64,000 nucleotides of DNA from Methylotenera versatilis 7 (GTDB taxonomy: Bacteria > Pseudomonadota > Gammaproteobacteria > Burkholderiales > Methylophilaceae). Positions 26,496-35,555 of the stretch are shown in pieces (positions within the stretch are counted from its first letter, which is position 1; every line of letters begins with the position of its first letter). The notes under the pieces are model-generated. The model did no database searches, had not been told where the DNA came from, and saw only the letters and a list, made by a program, of their open reading frames with translations. The position numbers and the translations under genes are program-made. The stretch is taken from NCBI RefSeq assembly GCF_000799165.1, contig NZ_JUGF01000002.1:1240001-1304000 (forward strand). The letters are read 5' to 3'.

Positions 26496-27818
26496 ATGGA
26501 CTTAGCGCATTTAAAACAAATCACCCAGGATGTACTCAAGATAGCCAAACAAGCTGGCGCATCATCCGCAGAAACTGATGTAAGTTTTGGTACGGGTCAA
26601 AATGTATCGGTTCGTTTAGGCGAGACGGAAAACATTGAATACAATCGCGACAAAGGTATGTCGATTACCGTTTATTTCGGTCAACAAAAAGGTCATGCCA
26701 GCAGCTCGGATTTAAGTCCACAGGCATTAAAAGATAGTGTGGAAGCGGCTTGTAATATTGCAAAATATACCGCAAAAGATGCGTTTTGTGGGCTGGCTGA
26801 TGCCAGTCTAATGGCCACAGACATACCGGATTTAAATTTATATCATCCATGGAATGTAAGTGTAGAAGAGGCCGTGGAAATTGCTAAAGCTTGTGAGGCA
26901 GCCGCTTTAGAAGTAGACAAAAATCGTATTACAAATTCAGAAGGTGCGGGTGTATCCAATAGCGAAAGTGTTTTTGCTTATGCCAATAGCCATGGTTTTG
27001 TAGGTGGCTATGCAAGCTCGCGACACAGCATAAGCTGCTCTGTTATTGCAGGCGAGGGCGATAATATGCAGCGCGATTACTGGTATACCAGCGCGCGTGA
27101 TCAATTGGATATGGACTCTGCGCAATCAGTCGGAAAGCTGGCAGGCGAGCGCAGTATCAGGCGTTTAGGTGCGCGTGCGATTCAAACAGGGCAATACCCT
27201 GTTTTATTTGAGGCACCACTTGCATCAGGATTGATCTCTTCATTGATCGGTGCGATTTCTGGCGGTAGTTTGTATCGAAAGTCTTCTTTTCTATTAGATA
27301 GTTTGGGTAAACAAATTGCCTCGCCACTGCTAAATATCCTCGAGGATCCGCATTTGAGCAAAGGTGTTGCGAGCAGTCCATTTGATAATGAAGGTGTCGC
27401 GACTAAATCACGTCAATTAATTGAGAATGGTGTTCTGCAAGGTTATGTCTTATCCAGCTATTCTGCCCGAAAATTAGGTATGCAAACCACAGGCAATGCC
27501 GGTGGCAGTCACAATTTGATTGTGCGGTCCACCGGGCAGGATTTTGCTGAATTATTAAAGTTAATGAATACCGGCTTATTGGTAACAGAAGTGCTTGGGC
27601 ATGGCCTCAATATGGTGACAGGTGATTACTCGCGTGGTGCGGCAGGCTTTTGGGTGGAAAATGGCGTGATTGTTTATCCAGTAGAGGAAATTACGATTGC
27701 AGGAAATATGAAGGACATGTTGAATCAAATTACGGCAATTGGCACGGATGTGATTAAGAATAGCTCAAAATTGACTGGTTCTATTCTGATTGAGCAAATG
27801 ACTGTAGCAGCAGGGTGA
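26496..27818 (+). CDS. pmbA: Metalloprotease PmbA (TldE)
   Basis: 440 residues. PmbA/TldE pairs with TldD in a protease that matures microcin B17 and degrades CcdA. TldE lacks the HExxxH zinc motif of TldD, and none is present here. Signatures include YFGQQKGHASSSDLSPQAL, RITNSEGAGVSNSESVFAYANS, HNLIVRSTGQDFAELL, and the C-terminal NMVTGDYSRGAAGFWVENG. tldD is not in this window. The gene ends at a strong terminator. Confidence 0.96.
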   Translation: MDLAHLKQITQDVLKIAKQAGASSAETDVSFGTGQNVSVRLGETENIEYNRDKGMSITVYFGQQKGHASSSDLSPQALKDSVEAACNIAKYTAKDAFCGLADASLMATDIPDLNLYHPWNVSVEEAVEIAKACEAAALEVDKNRITNSEGAGVSNSESVFAYANSHGFVGGYASSRHSISCSVIAGEGDNMQRDYWYTSARDQLDMDSAQSVGKLAGERSIRRLGARAIQTGQYPVLFEAPLASGLISSLIGAISGGSLYRKSSFLLDSLGKQIASPLLNILEDPHLSKGVASSPFDNEGVATKSRQLIENGVLQGYVLSSYSARKLGMQTTGNAGGSHNLIVRSTGQDFAELLKLMNTGLLVTEVLGHGLNMVTGDYSRGAAGFWVENGVIVYPVEEITIAGNMKDMLNQITAIGTDVIKNSSKLTGSILIEQMTVAAG

Positions 27819-27842
27819 TTTCGCTTAAGTGATTTGTGCAAT

Positions 27843-27872
27843 AAAAAAGCCCTGCATTTGCAGGGCTTTTTT
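27843..27872. terminator. Bidirectional rho-independent terminator
   Basis: AAAAAAGCCCTGCA and TGCAGGGCTTTTTT form a near-perfect stem between convergent pmbA and mlaA, with T-runs in both directions. Confidence 0.93.
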
Positions 27873-27924
27873 ATTACTTAGCTTTTTATCAGTTGGTAAA
27901 GTTAACCAATTTTACTCATTAGCT

Positions 27925-28668
27925 TTACTTAATTTCATCTTCATCCGCTGGTTCAAAGCCATCATCCGTTGCTTTTGTGTTAGCAGCGCCATCTGCAATC
28001 AAGTTCGCTCTACTTTGTAAATAGGCATCACGCAGAAATGAATATGGATCAAGCGAGGCGTTATCTACAAGGTCGCCCGCGTCTAAAAGCTGTGCTCTCG
28101 CATCAATTAACTGTGCGGTACGTAGCTGATTGTGCAAACGCACTTCGCCTATATTGTGGGTGTATGTGATTGGATCAGTTGTCACTCTGTCAATCGCAAA
28201 CCCTGTTGCATCGCGCAAGGTACTTGGGCCTAAAATTGGCAGAACTAAATACGCACCATTGCCAACACCCCAGTAACCTAATGTTTGACCAAAATCTTCT
28301 TTATGGTTAGGAATATTATCCATGCTGGCAACATCGATAAAGCCCGCTAAACCAAAGGTGGTGTTGATGACAAATCGGCCCGCATCTGTAAATGCGTTCG
28401 CAAATTTAAATTGCAGTAAATCGTTTAAAACCGTTGTAATTGAACCTAGATTGTTGAAGAAGTTGTTGAAACCTTTACGTATCGGAGACGGTGTAATGGT
28501 TTTATAAGCAGTCGCAACTGGTTTGATGACTGCCCGGTCAGCAACGTCGTTAAATTTATAAATACCGCGATTAATGCCCTCTAACGGGTCTTTATTGGTT
28601 GTGGCACAGCCGCTTACCAATAGCGCGAGTACGCAGCTTAGACAAAGAGTGATTAATTTTGAATGCAT
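27925..28668 (-). CDS. mlaA: Outer-membrane lipoprotein MlaA (VacJ)
   Basis: 247 residues. MlaA takes mislocalised phospholipids from the outer leaflet for retrograde transport. A lipobox LVSGC at about residue 20 follows a short signal. The family core DPLEGINRGIYKFNDVADRAVIKPVATAYK is followed by VNTTFGLAGFIDVAS and EDFGQTLGYWGVGNGAYLVLPILGPST. I chose the ATG at 28668; a GTG four codons earlier is possible. The other mla genes are not nearby. Confidence 0.95.
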   Translation of the reverse strand: MHSKLITLCLSCVLALLVSGCATTNKDPLEGINRGIYKFNDVADRAVIKPVATAYKTITPSPIRKGFNNFFNNLGSITTVLNDLLQFKFANAFTDAGRFVINTTFGLAGFIDVASMDNIPNHKEDFGQTLGYWGVGNGAYLVLPILGPSTLRDATGFAIDRVTTDPITYTHNIGEVRLHNQLRTAQLIDARAQLLDAGDLVDNASLDPYSFLRDAYLQSRANLIADGAANTKATDDGFEPADEDEIK

Positions 28669-28912
28669 TATTATGTTCACTTAAATTTAATTAGATTTTG
28701 ATTACTTTATTAATTGTTTTTAAAGCATATGACTAAGGCATATTTCCCCTCACACAGCATCAACATTATCACCGACAGTGTTTGCGTTGTCTACTGATAA
28801 AATTTTAACAATTTATACATTTAGCGTATTGTTGCGTAAAAACAACGTGCGTAAGAAATATCTATAAACTATAAATAGGTGAGTCTGTGTTCAATCATAC
28901 ACATAGCAATTA

Positions 28913-30397
28913 TCATGCCTCGCTATCTGTTATGTCGTTTTCATTTTTATTAGAGCTACAGCTTTTATAGAGAGATAAAGCCAGTGTTCGCTGAGAAGCA
29001 TGATCAACGACAGGCGGGGGGTAATTTGTACCGATATTAATGTCTATAAGTTGTTGGCGAAGAGGCGGGATTAACCACGGTGCGTGTATTTCTTTGTCAT
29101 TGCATGGGCCCAATTCTGTCACGTATTTGCGGATAAACTTACCTGCGCCGTCAAACTTCTCACTTTGGGTGATGGGGTTAAAAATTCTAAACCATGGTTG
29201 CGCATCACAACCAGTGCTGGCAGCCCATTGCCAGCCACCATTATTAGCACTTAAATCAAAATCCATTAATTTTTCTGCAAAATAGCGCTCACCCCAACGC
29301 CAGTCGATGAGTAAATCTTTTACTAAGAAACTTGCCGTAACCATGCGCAGGCGGTTATGCATAAATCCAGTGGTGTTTAGTTGTCGCATGGCCGCATCCA
29401 CTAATGGATAACCTGTTTTTCCATCGCGCCATGCTTTAAAAAAAGCTTCATTGTTGGGGAAGGGAAGCGTTTCATATTCTGCCTTAAAAGCTTTTCCTGA
29501 TGCGACTTTTGGATTGTGATGCAGTATTTGAAAATAAAAATCACGCCATATCAATTCATTCAGCCAGCTTTGACTGCCGATGTTTGCGGCCTGCATGGCT
29601 TCGCGCGCTAGATGGCGAATCGATACAGTGCCGAATCGCAAATGGACTGATAAATAAGATACGCCTTTAATTGCAGGAAAGTTGCGGGCTTCTTTGTAGT
29701 GGCTCATGCGTTGTTTAAAGTCCTCGAACAACGCTAATCCACCTTTCATGCCAGTGGGAAGGCGCATGCTGGATAAATTGGTGCGCTTAAATCCCATATT
29801 TTCCAAGCTAGGCAATGGTGTTGGTGTAGTTTTGGCTAGGTTTTGTATGTAGCTATCTACTGGATATGGCTTTACATAAAAATCATTGACTGTTTTAAGC
29901 CACATGTTTTTGTATGGTGTAAATACGCCATAAGGCTTGCCAGTCATGTTAAGAATTTCATTTTTTTCAAAGATCACTTGATCTTTGTAGTGTTGAAAGT
30001 CGATATTATTTTGTTTTAATGCATGAGCAACAATTTCATCACGCTTAATAGCGCTTGGTTCGTAATCATGGTTAGAAAACACTGCCTCGATTTGCAATGC
30101 GTGAGCTAGCTTTGGAATTTCCTCTTGCGCGCTGCCGTACAACACAATCAAGTCGCCACCTTTAAGCTGTAAGGCGGTTTGTAGTGCTTGTATGCTTTCC
30201 CAAATGAACTCGACGCGGCGATCCTCTTTGTCGTGTAAGTGGCTCAGAATATCGGTATCAAATACAAAGACGCAATATACTTGGGATGATGATTTAAGTG
30301 CATGATAAAAAGCTGCATGATCATAATCGCGTAAATCACGTCTAAACCAGACCAGGGATTTTACATAAGAATTTGTGGTGGATTTTGAATAAGCCAT
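28913..30397 (-). CDS. phrB: Deoxyribodipyrimidine photo-lyase (class I)
   Basis: 494 residues. It repairs UV-made cyclobutane pyrimidine dimers with blue light. The N-terminal DNA photolyase domain starts LVWFRRDLRDYDHAAFYHAL. The C-terminal FAD domain has WLNELIWRDFYFQIL, GYPLVDAAMRQLNTTGFMHN, DWRWGERYFAEKLMDFD and NNGGWQWAASTGCDAQPWFR. These are the class I CPD photolyase signatures. The antenna cofactor cannot be read from sequence. It stands alone with a 232-nt upstream-side gap before mlaA. Confidence 0.96.
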   Translation of the reverse strand: MAYSKSTTNSYVKSLVWFRRDLRDYDHAAFYHALKSSSQVYCVFVFDTDILSHLHDKEDRRVEFIWESIQALQTALQLKGGDLIVLYGSAQEEIPKLAHALQIEAVFSNHDYEPSAIKRDEIVAHALKQNNIDFQHYKDQVIFEKNEILNMTGKPYGVFTPYKNMWLKTVNDFYVKPYPVDSYIQNLAKTTPTPLPSLENMGFKRTNLSSMRLPTGMKGGLALFEDFKQRMSHYKEARNFPAIKGVSYLSVHLRFGTVSIRHLAREAMQAANIGSQSWLNELIWRDFYFQILHHNPKVASGKAFKAEYETLPFPNNEAFFKAWRDGKTGYPLVDAAMRQLNTTGFMHNRLRMVTASFLVKDLLIDWRWGERYFAEKLMDFDLSANNGGWQWAASTGCDAQPWFRIFNPITQSEKFDGAGKFIRKYVTELGPCNDKEIHAPWLIPPLRQQLIDINIGTNYPPPVVDHASQRTLALSLYKSCSSNKNENDITDSEA

Positions 30398-30489
30398 GTT
30401 AAAAAGACAACTGATAAGCTGTCTAGTTTAACAAACTTAATATCTATAAATTTAACAGTTGAATTTGAATAGATGCTGGGCTGGATTAA

Positions 30490-30780
30490 TTAACTTCTGG
30501 CACCGAACATATATTTTTGTTCAGGCTCAGCTGCAGGCTTGATCGTGGTTACCTTTGCCGTGCTTTCAGCTGATGAACTGACTATGATTAACCCAAGCAT
30601 TGCTTGAACTTCAAGCGATAACATAATTAATTCCTCGTCTCCCAGTTCAAATGCTTTTTGAAAAACCTCTGCGCTATATTCACTGTCTTTAATGAGTTTG
30701 GCAGGATTAACTGAGCCAATTAACCTTCTGGCTGAGACTGAAAATTTTGATAATAAGACTAAGCTTTTGTTATCCATCAT
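30490..30780 (-). CDS. Hypothetical small protein, 96 aa
   Basis: I recognise no family. The start at 30780 follows GAGGATTTC, a good RBS; the product begins MMDNKSLVLLSKFS. It is mainly helical and amphipathic (residues about 1-65: LIGSVNPAKLIKDSEYSAEV, ALGD-like EL GDEELIMLSLEVQAMLGLI), then a flexible Ser/Thr/Pro-rich tail ending YMFGARS. It has no signal peptide or Cys/His motif. It lies alone between phr and rlmH. A longer frame reaches back to 30807. Confidence 0.65.
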   Translation of the reverse strand: MMDNKSLVLLSKFSVSARRLIGSVNPAKLIKDSEYSAEVFQKAFELGDEELIMLSLEVQAMLGLIIVSSSAESTAKVTTIKPAAEPEQKYMFGARS

Positions 30781-30922
30781 GAAATCCTCGATCTTAAATT
30801 GTTTCAAAAAGATGCTAATTCAGGGCTAAAATCACTCTTTTGGGGCATGTTTACGATGAAACTAAGCTTCTATATGCCCTGTAGACATATAGAAGCATTT
30901 AACATGCCAGCATGCTTTGAAT

Positions 30923-31402
30923 TTATTCGCGGTGATATGGATGGTTTTGAATAACGGAATGTGCGCGGTAAAGTTGTTCCGCCAGCATGATGCGCACCAT
31001 ACCATGCGGCAGTGTGAGTTTAGATAAGCTCCATAGCCAATCGGCTTTTTGTTTGATGGACGCATGCAGGCCATCTGCACCACCAATCACTAAAGCGATA
31101 TCTCTACCGCCAGTCATATCGCCTGCTAGCCAGTTTGAAAGCTTTTCGGCAAGCTGCAGAGTAGTGACTTCATTACCGCGCTCATCTAAAGCAATCAGGT
31201 AGTCGCGCCCAATTGCCTCTAAAATGCGTTTTGCTTCAATCAGTTGGATATTCTCTATGCTGTTGCCAGCAGCACGTTTTTCAGGTTTGATGTCGATAAT
31301 CTCAACAGTCGCCTCACGTGGCATGCGTTTTGTGTATTCTGTGCAGGCTGTTTCAACCCAGCCCGGCATTTTGTGACCAACTGAAATAATACGTAGCTTC
31401 AT
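30923..31402 (-). CDS. rlmH: 23S rRNA (pseudouridine1915-N3)-methyltransferase
   Basis: 159 residues of the SPOUT class, full family length. RlmH methylates pseudouridine 1915 in helix 69 of 23S rRNA. Signatures are YLIALDERGNEVTTLQLAEKL, ALVIGGADGLHASIKQKADW, and the knot end LPHGMVRIMLAEQLYRAHSV followed by PYHRE. It follows rsfS by 35 nt, the usual pairing. Confidence 0.97.
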   Translation of the reverse strand: MKLRIISVGHKMPGWVETACTEYTKRMPREATVEIIDIKPEKRAAGNSIENIQLIEAKRILEAIGRDYLIALDERGNEVTTLQLAEKLSNWLAGDMTGGRDIALVIGGADGLHASIKQKADWLWSLSKLTLPHGMVRIMLAEQLYRAHSVIQNHPYHRE

Positions 31403-31437
31403 TACAACTTCATTATTTGCAGTTTTATTACGGTTAA

Positions 31438-31836
31438 TTAAGCCGATTTAATATGCCCGCGACGTGCTTCGGCATCGCCCCAAAGTTGTTCGAGATTATA
31501 GTAGGCACGTGTAGTAGGCACCATAATATGTACGACAATATCATTTAAGTCGACTAGCACCCATTCGCCATCTTTTTCGCCTTCAGTGCCACGAACTTCA
31601 TAGCCTTTTTCTTTCAGTTTTGTACGCACATTATCGCCCATAGCTCTGGCTTGGCGGCTGGAAGTTGCGCTGGCAACTATCATGTAGCTAGTCATATTGG
31701 TGAGCTTGCGTACATCCATTGTCGTGATATCGAAACCTTTAACATCGTCTAATGCGTCAATCACGGCAAGCTTCATGGCTTCTAAATCGAAGGGGGCTGC
31801 TTGTTTTAAGTCTGTTGAATTTGATTCTGTTGTCAT
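31438..31836 (-). CDS. rsfS: Ribosomal silencing factor RsfS
   Basis: 132 residues. RsfS binds L14 on the large subunit and blocks subunit joining in starvation. Signatures: AVIDALDDVKGFDITTMDVR, MTSYMIVASATSSRQARAM, and EGEKDGEWVLVDLNDIVVHI. It abuts panD (stop of panD next to its start) and precedes rlmH. The usual neighbour nadD is absent, and panD takes its place. Confidence 0.96.
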   Translation of the reverse strand: MTTESNSTDLKQAAPFDLEAMKLAVIDALDDVKGFDITTMDVRKLTNMTSYMIVASATSSRQARAMGDNVRTKLKEKGYEVRGTEGEKDGEWVLVDLNDIVVHIMVPTTRAYYNLEQLWGDAEARRGHIKSA

Positions 31837-32217
31837 TTAAGCGGCCTGTACTGGGATTGCGTTACGTTGAGTTTGAATCTGGTTTTGAGCATTTACATAC
31901 ACAAGTTGTGGAGCATAGTTTTGCAGTTCCGCTTCGGTGTAGTGTGCGTAGCTGGCAATGATAATAATATCTTTCGGCTGTGCTTTGTGCGCAGCAGCAC
32001 CGTTAACAGAAATAATGCCAGAATGACGCTCTGCGCGGATAGCATAAGTGTTAAAGCGCTGACCATTGGTCACATTGTAAATATGAATCTCTTCATATTC
32101 TTTAATATTTGCAGCTTCCAATAAAGCTTCATCAATCGCACAGCTACCTTCGTAATGTAACTCGCTGTGAGTCACATGTACACGGTGCAGTTTAGATTTA
32201 AGCATGGTTCGTTGCAT
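31837..32217 (-). CDS. panD: Aspartate 1-decarboxylase
   Basis: 126 residues, the same length as E. coli PanD. It makes beta-alanine for pantothenate. The proenzyme cleaves itself between G24 and S25 in [10 protein letters not shown] to create the pyruvoyl group. [19 protein letters not shown] and [11 protein letters not shown] are further signatures. The start is preferred at MQRTML, which aligns with E. coli. It lies in the panB-panC-panD series. Confidence 0.97.
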   Translation of the reverse strand: MQRTMLKSKLHRVHVTHSELHYEGSCAIDEALLEAANIKEYEEIHIYNVTNGQRFNTYAIRAERHSGIISVNGAAAHKAQPKDIIIIASYAHYTEAELQNYAPQLVYVNAQNQIQTQRNAIPVQAA

Positions 32218-32273
32218 GATTTCCTTGCAGGTTTAACCGTTTTTAAAAAGGGATTGTATTATAGTCTTTTCAA

Positions 32274-33125
32274 TTACTTAGCGCAAAACTCAATGTTATC
32301 AATTAGGCGCGTACTCTCTATTTTGGCAGCACCTAATACCACTAAGTTTTTATCGTTCGGTTTCGCAGGCAGCAGGGTTTCGACTGCGCGTACAGAAATA
32401 TAATCTACCAGCCAGCCGTGCGCTGCTAACTCCAATGCAGTTTGCTTTTCTAATGCATCAAAGTGCGTGTTGCCATTTTCAATAGCGTTAATGATGACCT
32501 GTAACGCTTTATTTAATTGGCTTGCATTGGCACGCGCAGTTTCGCTTAAATAACCATTGCGCGAGCTTAATGCAAGGCCACTTATTTCGCGCACTGTTTC
32601 GCCGGCAATGATTTCAATCGGATAGTTGAGTTGTTTAACCAGCTCACGAATGATAAAAAGTTGCTGAAAATCTTTTTTACCGAATAGTGCAATTTGCGGT
32701 TGCACGATATTGAACAGTTTGGTGACTATCGTTGCAACACCTGCAAAATGGCCTGGGCGACTGACGCCACAGAGTATATTTGCAATGTCTGGCAGGTTAA
32801 CTGTGATGTTTTGATTGAGATGGATACCATCAAAGTTTGGATATAGCTCAGCCATACTGGGTGTAAATACGATATCTGCGCCTGCAGCTTCCAGTTTTTC
32901 ACAGTCGGCTGCCAATGTGCGCGGATAACTGGCCAAATCTTCATTGGCGCCAAATTGTAATGGGTTCACAAAAATGCTCACAACCACACATTCTGCGTGC
33001 TGCTTAGCTAACTTCACTAATTGAATATGGCCCGCATGTAAATTGCCCATAGTCGGCACAAGGCCAATATTGATGCGGTTTTTAAGGGCAAGCCTTAATG
33101 TGCTTTTTGAATCGATTATCTGCAT
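32274..33125 (-). CDS. panC: Pantothenate synthetase
   Basis: 283 residues. It joins pantoate and beta-alanine with ATP. The class I nucleotidyl motif is TMGNLHAGH (residues 25-33). FVNPLQFGANEDLASYPRT, FGKKDFQQLFIIRELV and LSSRNGYLS are the family signatures. It lies between panB and panD with 111-nt and 56-nt gaps. Confidence 0.97.
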   Translation of the reverse strand: MQIIDSKSTLRLALKNRINIGLVPTMGNLHAGHIQLVKLAKQHAECVVVSIFVNPLQFGANEDLASYPRTLAADCEKLEAAGADIVFTPSMAELYPNFDGIHLNQNITVNLPDIANILCGVSRPGHFAGVATIVTKLFNIVQPQIALFGKKDFQQLFIIRELVKQLNYPIEIIAGETVREISGLALSSRNGYLSETARANASQLNKALQVIINAIENGNTHFDALEKQTALELAAHGWLVDYISVRAVETLLPAKPNDKNLVVLGAAKIESTRLIDNIEFCAK

Positions 33126-33236
33126 GGCGCTATTTTAAACCACAACAGGATTGAAACGTTTGATTAATCAGCGCTGAATAGTGCGGCGATACAAATAAAA
33201 AATCGATTCAGTTCTTAGTCCATCGATTTCAAAGCG

Positions 33237-34049
33237 CTAGTAGCTATGTTCTGCAGCAGGAAAGGTTTTGTTTTTGACCGACTTCACGTAAGTGGATACC
33301 GCATCTTGAATGCTGTTGGTGTCTTTCAAAAAATTGCGCACAAAGCGGGGTGATTTGAACTCTGCTGCATTTTTGCTCGCCGGCCCTGTATAAATGCCCA
33401 ATAGATCCTGTACAACCAGCACTTGGCCGCTACAGTCCACGCCTGCTCCTATGCCAATTGTCGGTACTTTAATTGTTTCGGTGATGTTTTTGGCTAAGCT
33501 GGCTGGCACCATTTCCAGCACAATCAAGCTAACACCGGCATCTGCCATGGTGTTTGCATCTTGTACAATTTTCGCCGCGCCTTCGGCCGTTTTTCCTTGA
33601 ATTTTGTAGCCGCCAAGCTGATTAACTGATTGTGGTGTAAAGCCTAAATGCGCGCAGACAGGTATGCCACGCTCGACTAAATATCTGGCTGTATTGGCTT
33701 TTTCGCCACCACCTTCAAATTTAACCATGTGCGCACCAGATTTGATTAACCACTCTGCATTTTTATATGCAGCTTCAGCGTCATGTTCGTAGCTGCCCAG
33801 TGGCATATCAGCAATAATCAACGTGTTAAGTGCGCCTGCGGCTACGCTTTTGGTGTGATAGGTCATGTGATGCATACTCACATTGAGCGTATTTTCTGCG
33901 CCATGCAGCACCATACCGAGCGAATCACCCACCAGTAAGATATCCACACCAGCAGCTTCCATTAGTTTGGCAAAAGTGGCGTCGTAACAAGTAAGCATGG
34001 CGATTTTTTCGCCAGATTGAACTTTGTGATTCAGTTGGGATAGCAGCAT
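33237..34049 (-). CDS. panB: 3-methyl-2-oxobutanoate hydroxymethyltransferase
   Basis: 270 residues. It makes ketopantoate with methylene-tetrahydrofolate. Signatures: MLTCYDATFAKLMEAAGVDI, LVGDSLGMVLHG with the metal Asp, ADMPLGSYE, VKFEGGGE, VCAHLGFTPQSV and GIGAGVDCSGQVLVVQDLLG. It opens the pan series. The C1 unit it uses connects with methylotrophic folate metabolism. Confidence 0.97.
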   Translation of the reverse strand: MLLSQLNHKVQSGEKIAMLTCYDATFAKLMEAAGVDILLVGDSLGMVLHGAENTLNVSMHHMTYHTKSVAAGALNTLIIADMPLGSYEHDAEAAYKNAEWLIKSGAHMVKFEGGGEKANTARYLVERGIPVCAHLGFTPQSVNQLGGYKIQGKTAEGAAKIVQDANTMADAGVSLIVLEMVPASLAKNITETIKVPTIGIGAGVDCSGQVLVVQDLLGIYTGPASKNAAEFKSPRFVRNFLKDTNSIQDAVSTYVKSVKNKTFPAAEHSY

Positions 34050-34143
34050 GTCAGCATTTTACAATAAAATTGTTTTGATATTGCCAACAATACTAAACAG
34101 ACAGGCGAAAGTGAGCGACGGAGATTAAAATCAAGACGAAAAA

Positions 34144-34166
34144 ATGGGGCTTAATATAAGCCCCAT
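34144..34166 (-). terminator. Terminator of the PEP-CTERM gene
   Basis: ATGGGGCTTA and TAAGCCCCAT form a 10-bp stem with a 3-nt loop, followed on the minus strand by a TTTTTT run. It separates the PEP-CTERM gene from panB, so panB must have its own promoter. Confidence 0.9.
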
Positions 34167-34193
34167 CTGTTAGATACTATTTAAAAAGTAAAT

Positions 34194-34784
34194 TTAAATA
34201 GAGTTACGTCGCGCAAAACCAAACAGGCATAATGCAGAGGCAAACAACCAAGCTGCGGCGGGGACTGGTACGGCGTTTAACTGCACATAATCAATATTGC
34301 CACCAAGGCTATCGCTTGTGCCAGTTGCGGCAAACTTCAACACATCGTTGCCAGTGCCTGTTACAAAAAATTGTTGCGTTACCCATGAGTTGCTTACGCC
34401 GCCTGTACCGGTAATCTCAGCTAATAATGTGCCGTTCCAAAAGACTGAAATGCCATTAGTAGTAGCGGGCTGATTAACACGCGGCGAATAATCGAACAAA
34501 AGTTCGTACAGCGAGCCAGCTGAAGTCGTAATCGTTTGTATCATTGCACTGTTGTTATTTGAATCTAATTCAACAAAGTTAACGCCGTTAGAAGCAGCGC
34601 CTTCTACGTTATTGCGAATTTCGATGCCGGCTCCATTGGTTGTTGACCAGCCATTGATGCTGTTATAAATACCCCATGTGCCATTTGCTTGAATTGTTTC
34701 TTCAAAAGAACCGTTTTGTATTAGGTTGGCATTTGCTGTGGTCGCGACTGTTAATAAAGCCACAAGTGTAAATAGTTTTTTCAT
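34194..34784 (-). CDS. PEP-CTERM sorting-domain protein
   Basis: 196 residues. A signal peptide (1-20, TVATTANA cut) precedes a beta-rich domain that starts NLIQNGSFEE and contains GWSTTNGAGIEIRN and NFVELDSNNNSAMIQTI, as in secreted DUF642-like or choice-of-anchor proteins. The end is VPVPAAAWLFASALCLFGFARR, a standard PEP-CTERM variant with motif, membrane segment and Arg cluster. Such proteins are cut by exosortase/EpsH and sent to the surface or exopolysaccharide. No exosortase is in the window. It sits between housekeeping genes with its own terminator. Confidence 0.92.
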   Translation of the reverse strand: MKKLFTLVALLTVATTANANLIQNGSFEETIQANGTWGIYNSINGWSTTNGAGIEIRNNVEGAASNGVNFVELDSNNNSAMIQTITTSAGSLYELLFDYSPRVNQPATTNGISVFWNGTLLAEITGTGGVSNSWVTQQFFVTGTGNDVLKFAATGTSDSLGGNIDYVQLNAVPVPAAAWLFASALCLFGFARRNSI

Positions 34785-34898
34785 GATATATCACGTTAAT
34801 CTTATGCAAAAATCTTATAACGGATAATCTATTAATTGCTAAATGAGCACAATGGCCCGATTGGGTCTTGGAAAGAGTGTCTGATTTGGGTTGTAGCC

Positions 34899-35546
34899 TT
34901 AGTCGAAGTTAGGATTGAAATATTCGCGACTACTTTTAATCTGCAAGATTCTATCCACCAGCAAATTAAGCGCACTTTCATCCTTAATAATATTGAGTTT
35001 TTCGTTATTCACAATTAATACAGGCGATGTATCGTAAGTATGAAAAAACTCGCTGTAAGCATCTGCTAAACGCTCAATATATTCCAGTGGAATTTCTTGC
35101 TCATAACTGATATTGCGTTCTTCAATACGTTCGGCAAGCTCTTCAATCGGTGTTTGCAGGTAAATTACTAAATCTGGTTTGGGTGATTTTAATTGCAAAT
35201 GCGTGTAGATTTGGTGATACAACGCGTACTCTTCATCGTCTAAATTAAGTCGTGCGAATAGCGGATCTTTTTCCAGAAAAAAATCCGCCACTGTAGGCGT
35301 AGAAAATAAATCGCGTTGTGTCATATCCGCGATTTGGCGTGAACGTTGGAATAAGAAAAACAGCTGCGTTGGTAGCGAGTAACGTTGCGCATCTTGATAA
35401 AAACGCGGCAAAAATGGATTATCTTCTGCTTTTTCGCTGAGCAGTTGTACTGAAAATTTGTCTGCCAATAATTTAGCCAGTGTGGTTTTGCCGCTACCAA
35501 TCGGGCCTTCAATCACGATATAGGGATATTTACTGAATATGCTCAT
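34899..35546 (-). CDS. Deoxynucleoside kinase
   Basis: 215 residues of the dNK/dGK family. P-loop GPIGSGKTT at 14-22, FLPRFYQDAQRYSLPTQLFF, the ERS-like FQRSRQIAD and the LID segment ERIEERNISYEQEI with Arg residues are visible. It phosphorylates deoxynucleosides for salvage; the precise base preference cannot be told. It lies 9 nt after folK. Such a kinase beside folK and panB is common in betaproteobacteria. Confidence 0.92.
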   Translation of the reverse strand: MSIFSKYPYIVIEGPIGSGKTTLAKLLADKFSVQLLSEKAEDNPFLPRFYQDAQRYSLPTQLFFLFQRSRQIADMTQRDLFSTPTVADFFLEKDPLFARLNLDDEEYALYHQIYTHLQLKSPKPDLVIYLQTPIEELAERIEERNISYEQEIPLEYIERLADAYSEFFHTYDTSPVLIVNNEKLNIIKDESALNLLVDRILQIKSSREYFNPNFD

Positions 35547-35555
35547 TTGAAGTAC

